NCBI RefSeq assembly: GCF_013307205.1
Contig: NZ_CP028940.1
Coordinates: 1,161,702 to 1,225,701 of the forward strand
Source: Polynucleobacter arcticus
GTDB lineage: Bacteria; Pseudomonadota; Gammaproteobacteria; Burkholderiales; Burkholderiaceae
DNA length: 64,000 nucleotides
Direction of reading: 5' to 3'
The position numbers were made by a program, and so were the translations under genes. The stretch's first letter is position 1. Every line of letters starts with the position of its first letter. This document shows positions 63,995-64,000 of this stretch, piece by piece. Below the pieces are notes generated by a model. That model worked only from the letters and a program-made list of their open reading frames with translations. It had not been told where the DNA came from and searched no databases.

Positions 63995-64000
63995 GCAAAT

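Overview
The window looks like one stretch of a betaproteobacterial chromosome, most likely Polynucleobacter or a close relative in Burkholderiaceae. This is inferred from protein character, moderate GC, short intergenic gaps and gene order (thrS-infC-rpmI-rplT-pheST-ihfA-merR; odhA-odhB-lpdA-zapE; glnA-ntrB-ntrC), not from a database match. Almost all of it is core housekeeping DNA; only about 2.6-5.3 kb has an accessory character.

Layout. 0-2.3 kb: a cut-off nucleosidase divergent from apt, a yqjD-yqjE-yqjK-like membrane operon and a zinc-ribbon Smr protein. 2.35-5.4 kb: a two-gene operon of a 59-residue helix-turn-helix/zinc-knuckle protein and an exported protein; then a 2.19 kb islet bounded by an 18-bp copy of the 3' end of tRNA-Ser(GCU), with one autotransporter-like gene and no integrase. 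5.4-11.2 kb: lysC, tilS, accA, a DNA glycosylase and cysS. 11.2-18.1 kb: TPR lipoprotein, ppiB, lpxH, suhB, trmJ, cysE, a SlyD-like isomerase, the L16 hydroxylase roxA and a small Ala/Pro lipoprotein. 18.1-29.6 kb, all on the minus strand: 2-oxoglutarate dehydrogenase genes (odhB frameshifted at an A9 run), zapE, a PHP phosphoesterase, trpS, a methyltransferase, dapA and bamC. 29.9-32.4 kb: an excisionase-HTH/receiver-like regulator, an H-NS protein, a thioesterase, tRNA-Pro, a MerR protein and ihfA. 32.4-39.4 kb: the translation operon, tRNA-Val upstream. 39.4-48.9 kb: relA, a cation-efflux/hydrolase fusion, the 3-oxoacid CoA-transferase pair, ETF-ubiquinone oxidoreductase, an MFS carrier and aroC. 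48.9-59.1 kb: CBS, YihY, WrbA, DUF2069, a second MFS carrier, a histone-H1-like protein beside PPK2, small exported proteins, a ceramidase-like membrane protein, an exported methyltransferase and an amino-acid permease. 59.1-64 kb: xthA and the nitrogen-control genes ntrC, ntrB and glnA.

How the genes work together. Adenine released by the nucleosidase would be the substrate of Apt. OdhA, OdhB and Lpd form the 2-oxoglutarate dehydrogenase complex. LysC and DapA feed lysine and diaminopimelate synthesis. NtrB/NtrC would control glnA, with an intrinsic terminator separating glnA from ntrB. RelA, H-NS and IHF are global regulators. The most unusual items are the tRNA-bounded islet with iterated ATATACC motifs at both ends, the 607-residue CDF transporter-hydrolase fusion, the odhB frameshift, the terminator inside the 5' end of ntrB, the AUC start of infC and the small HTH/zinc-knuckle operon.
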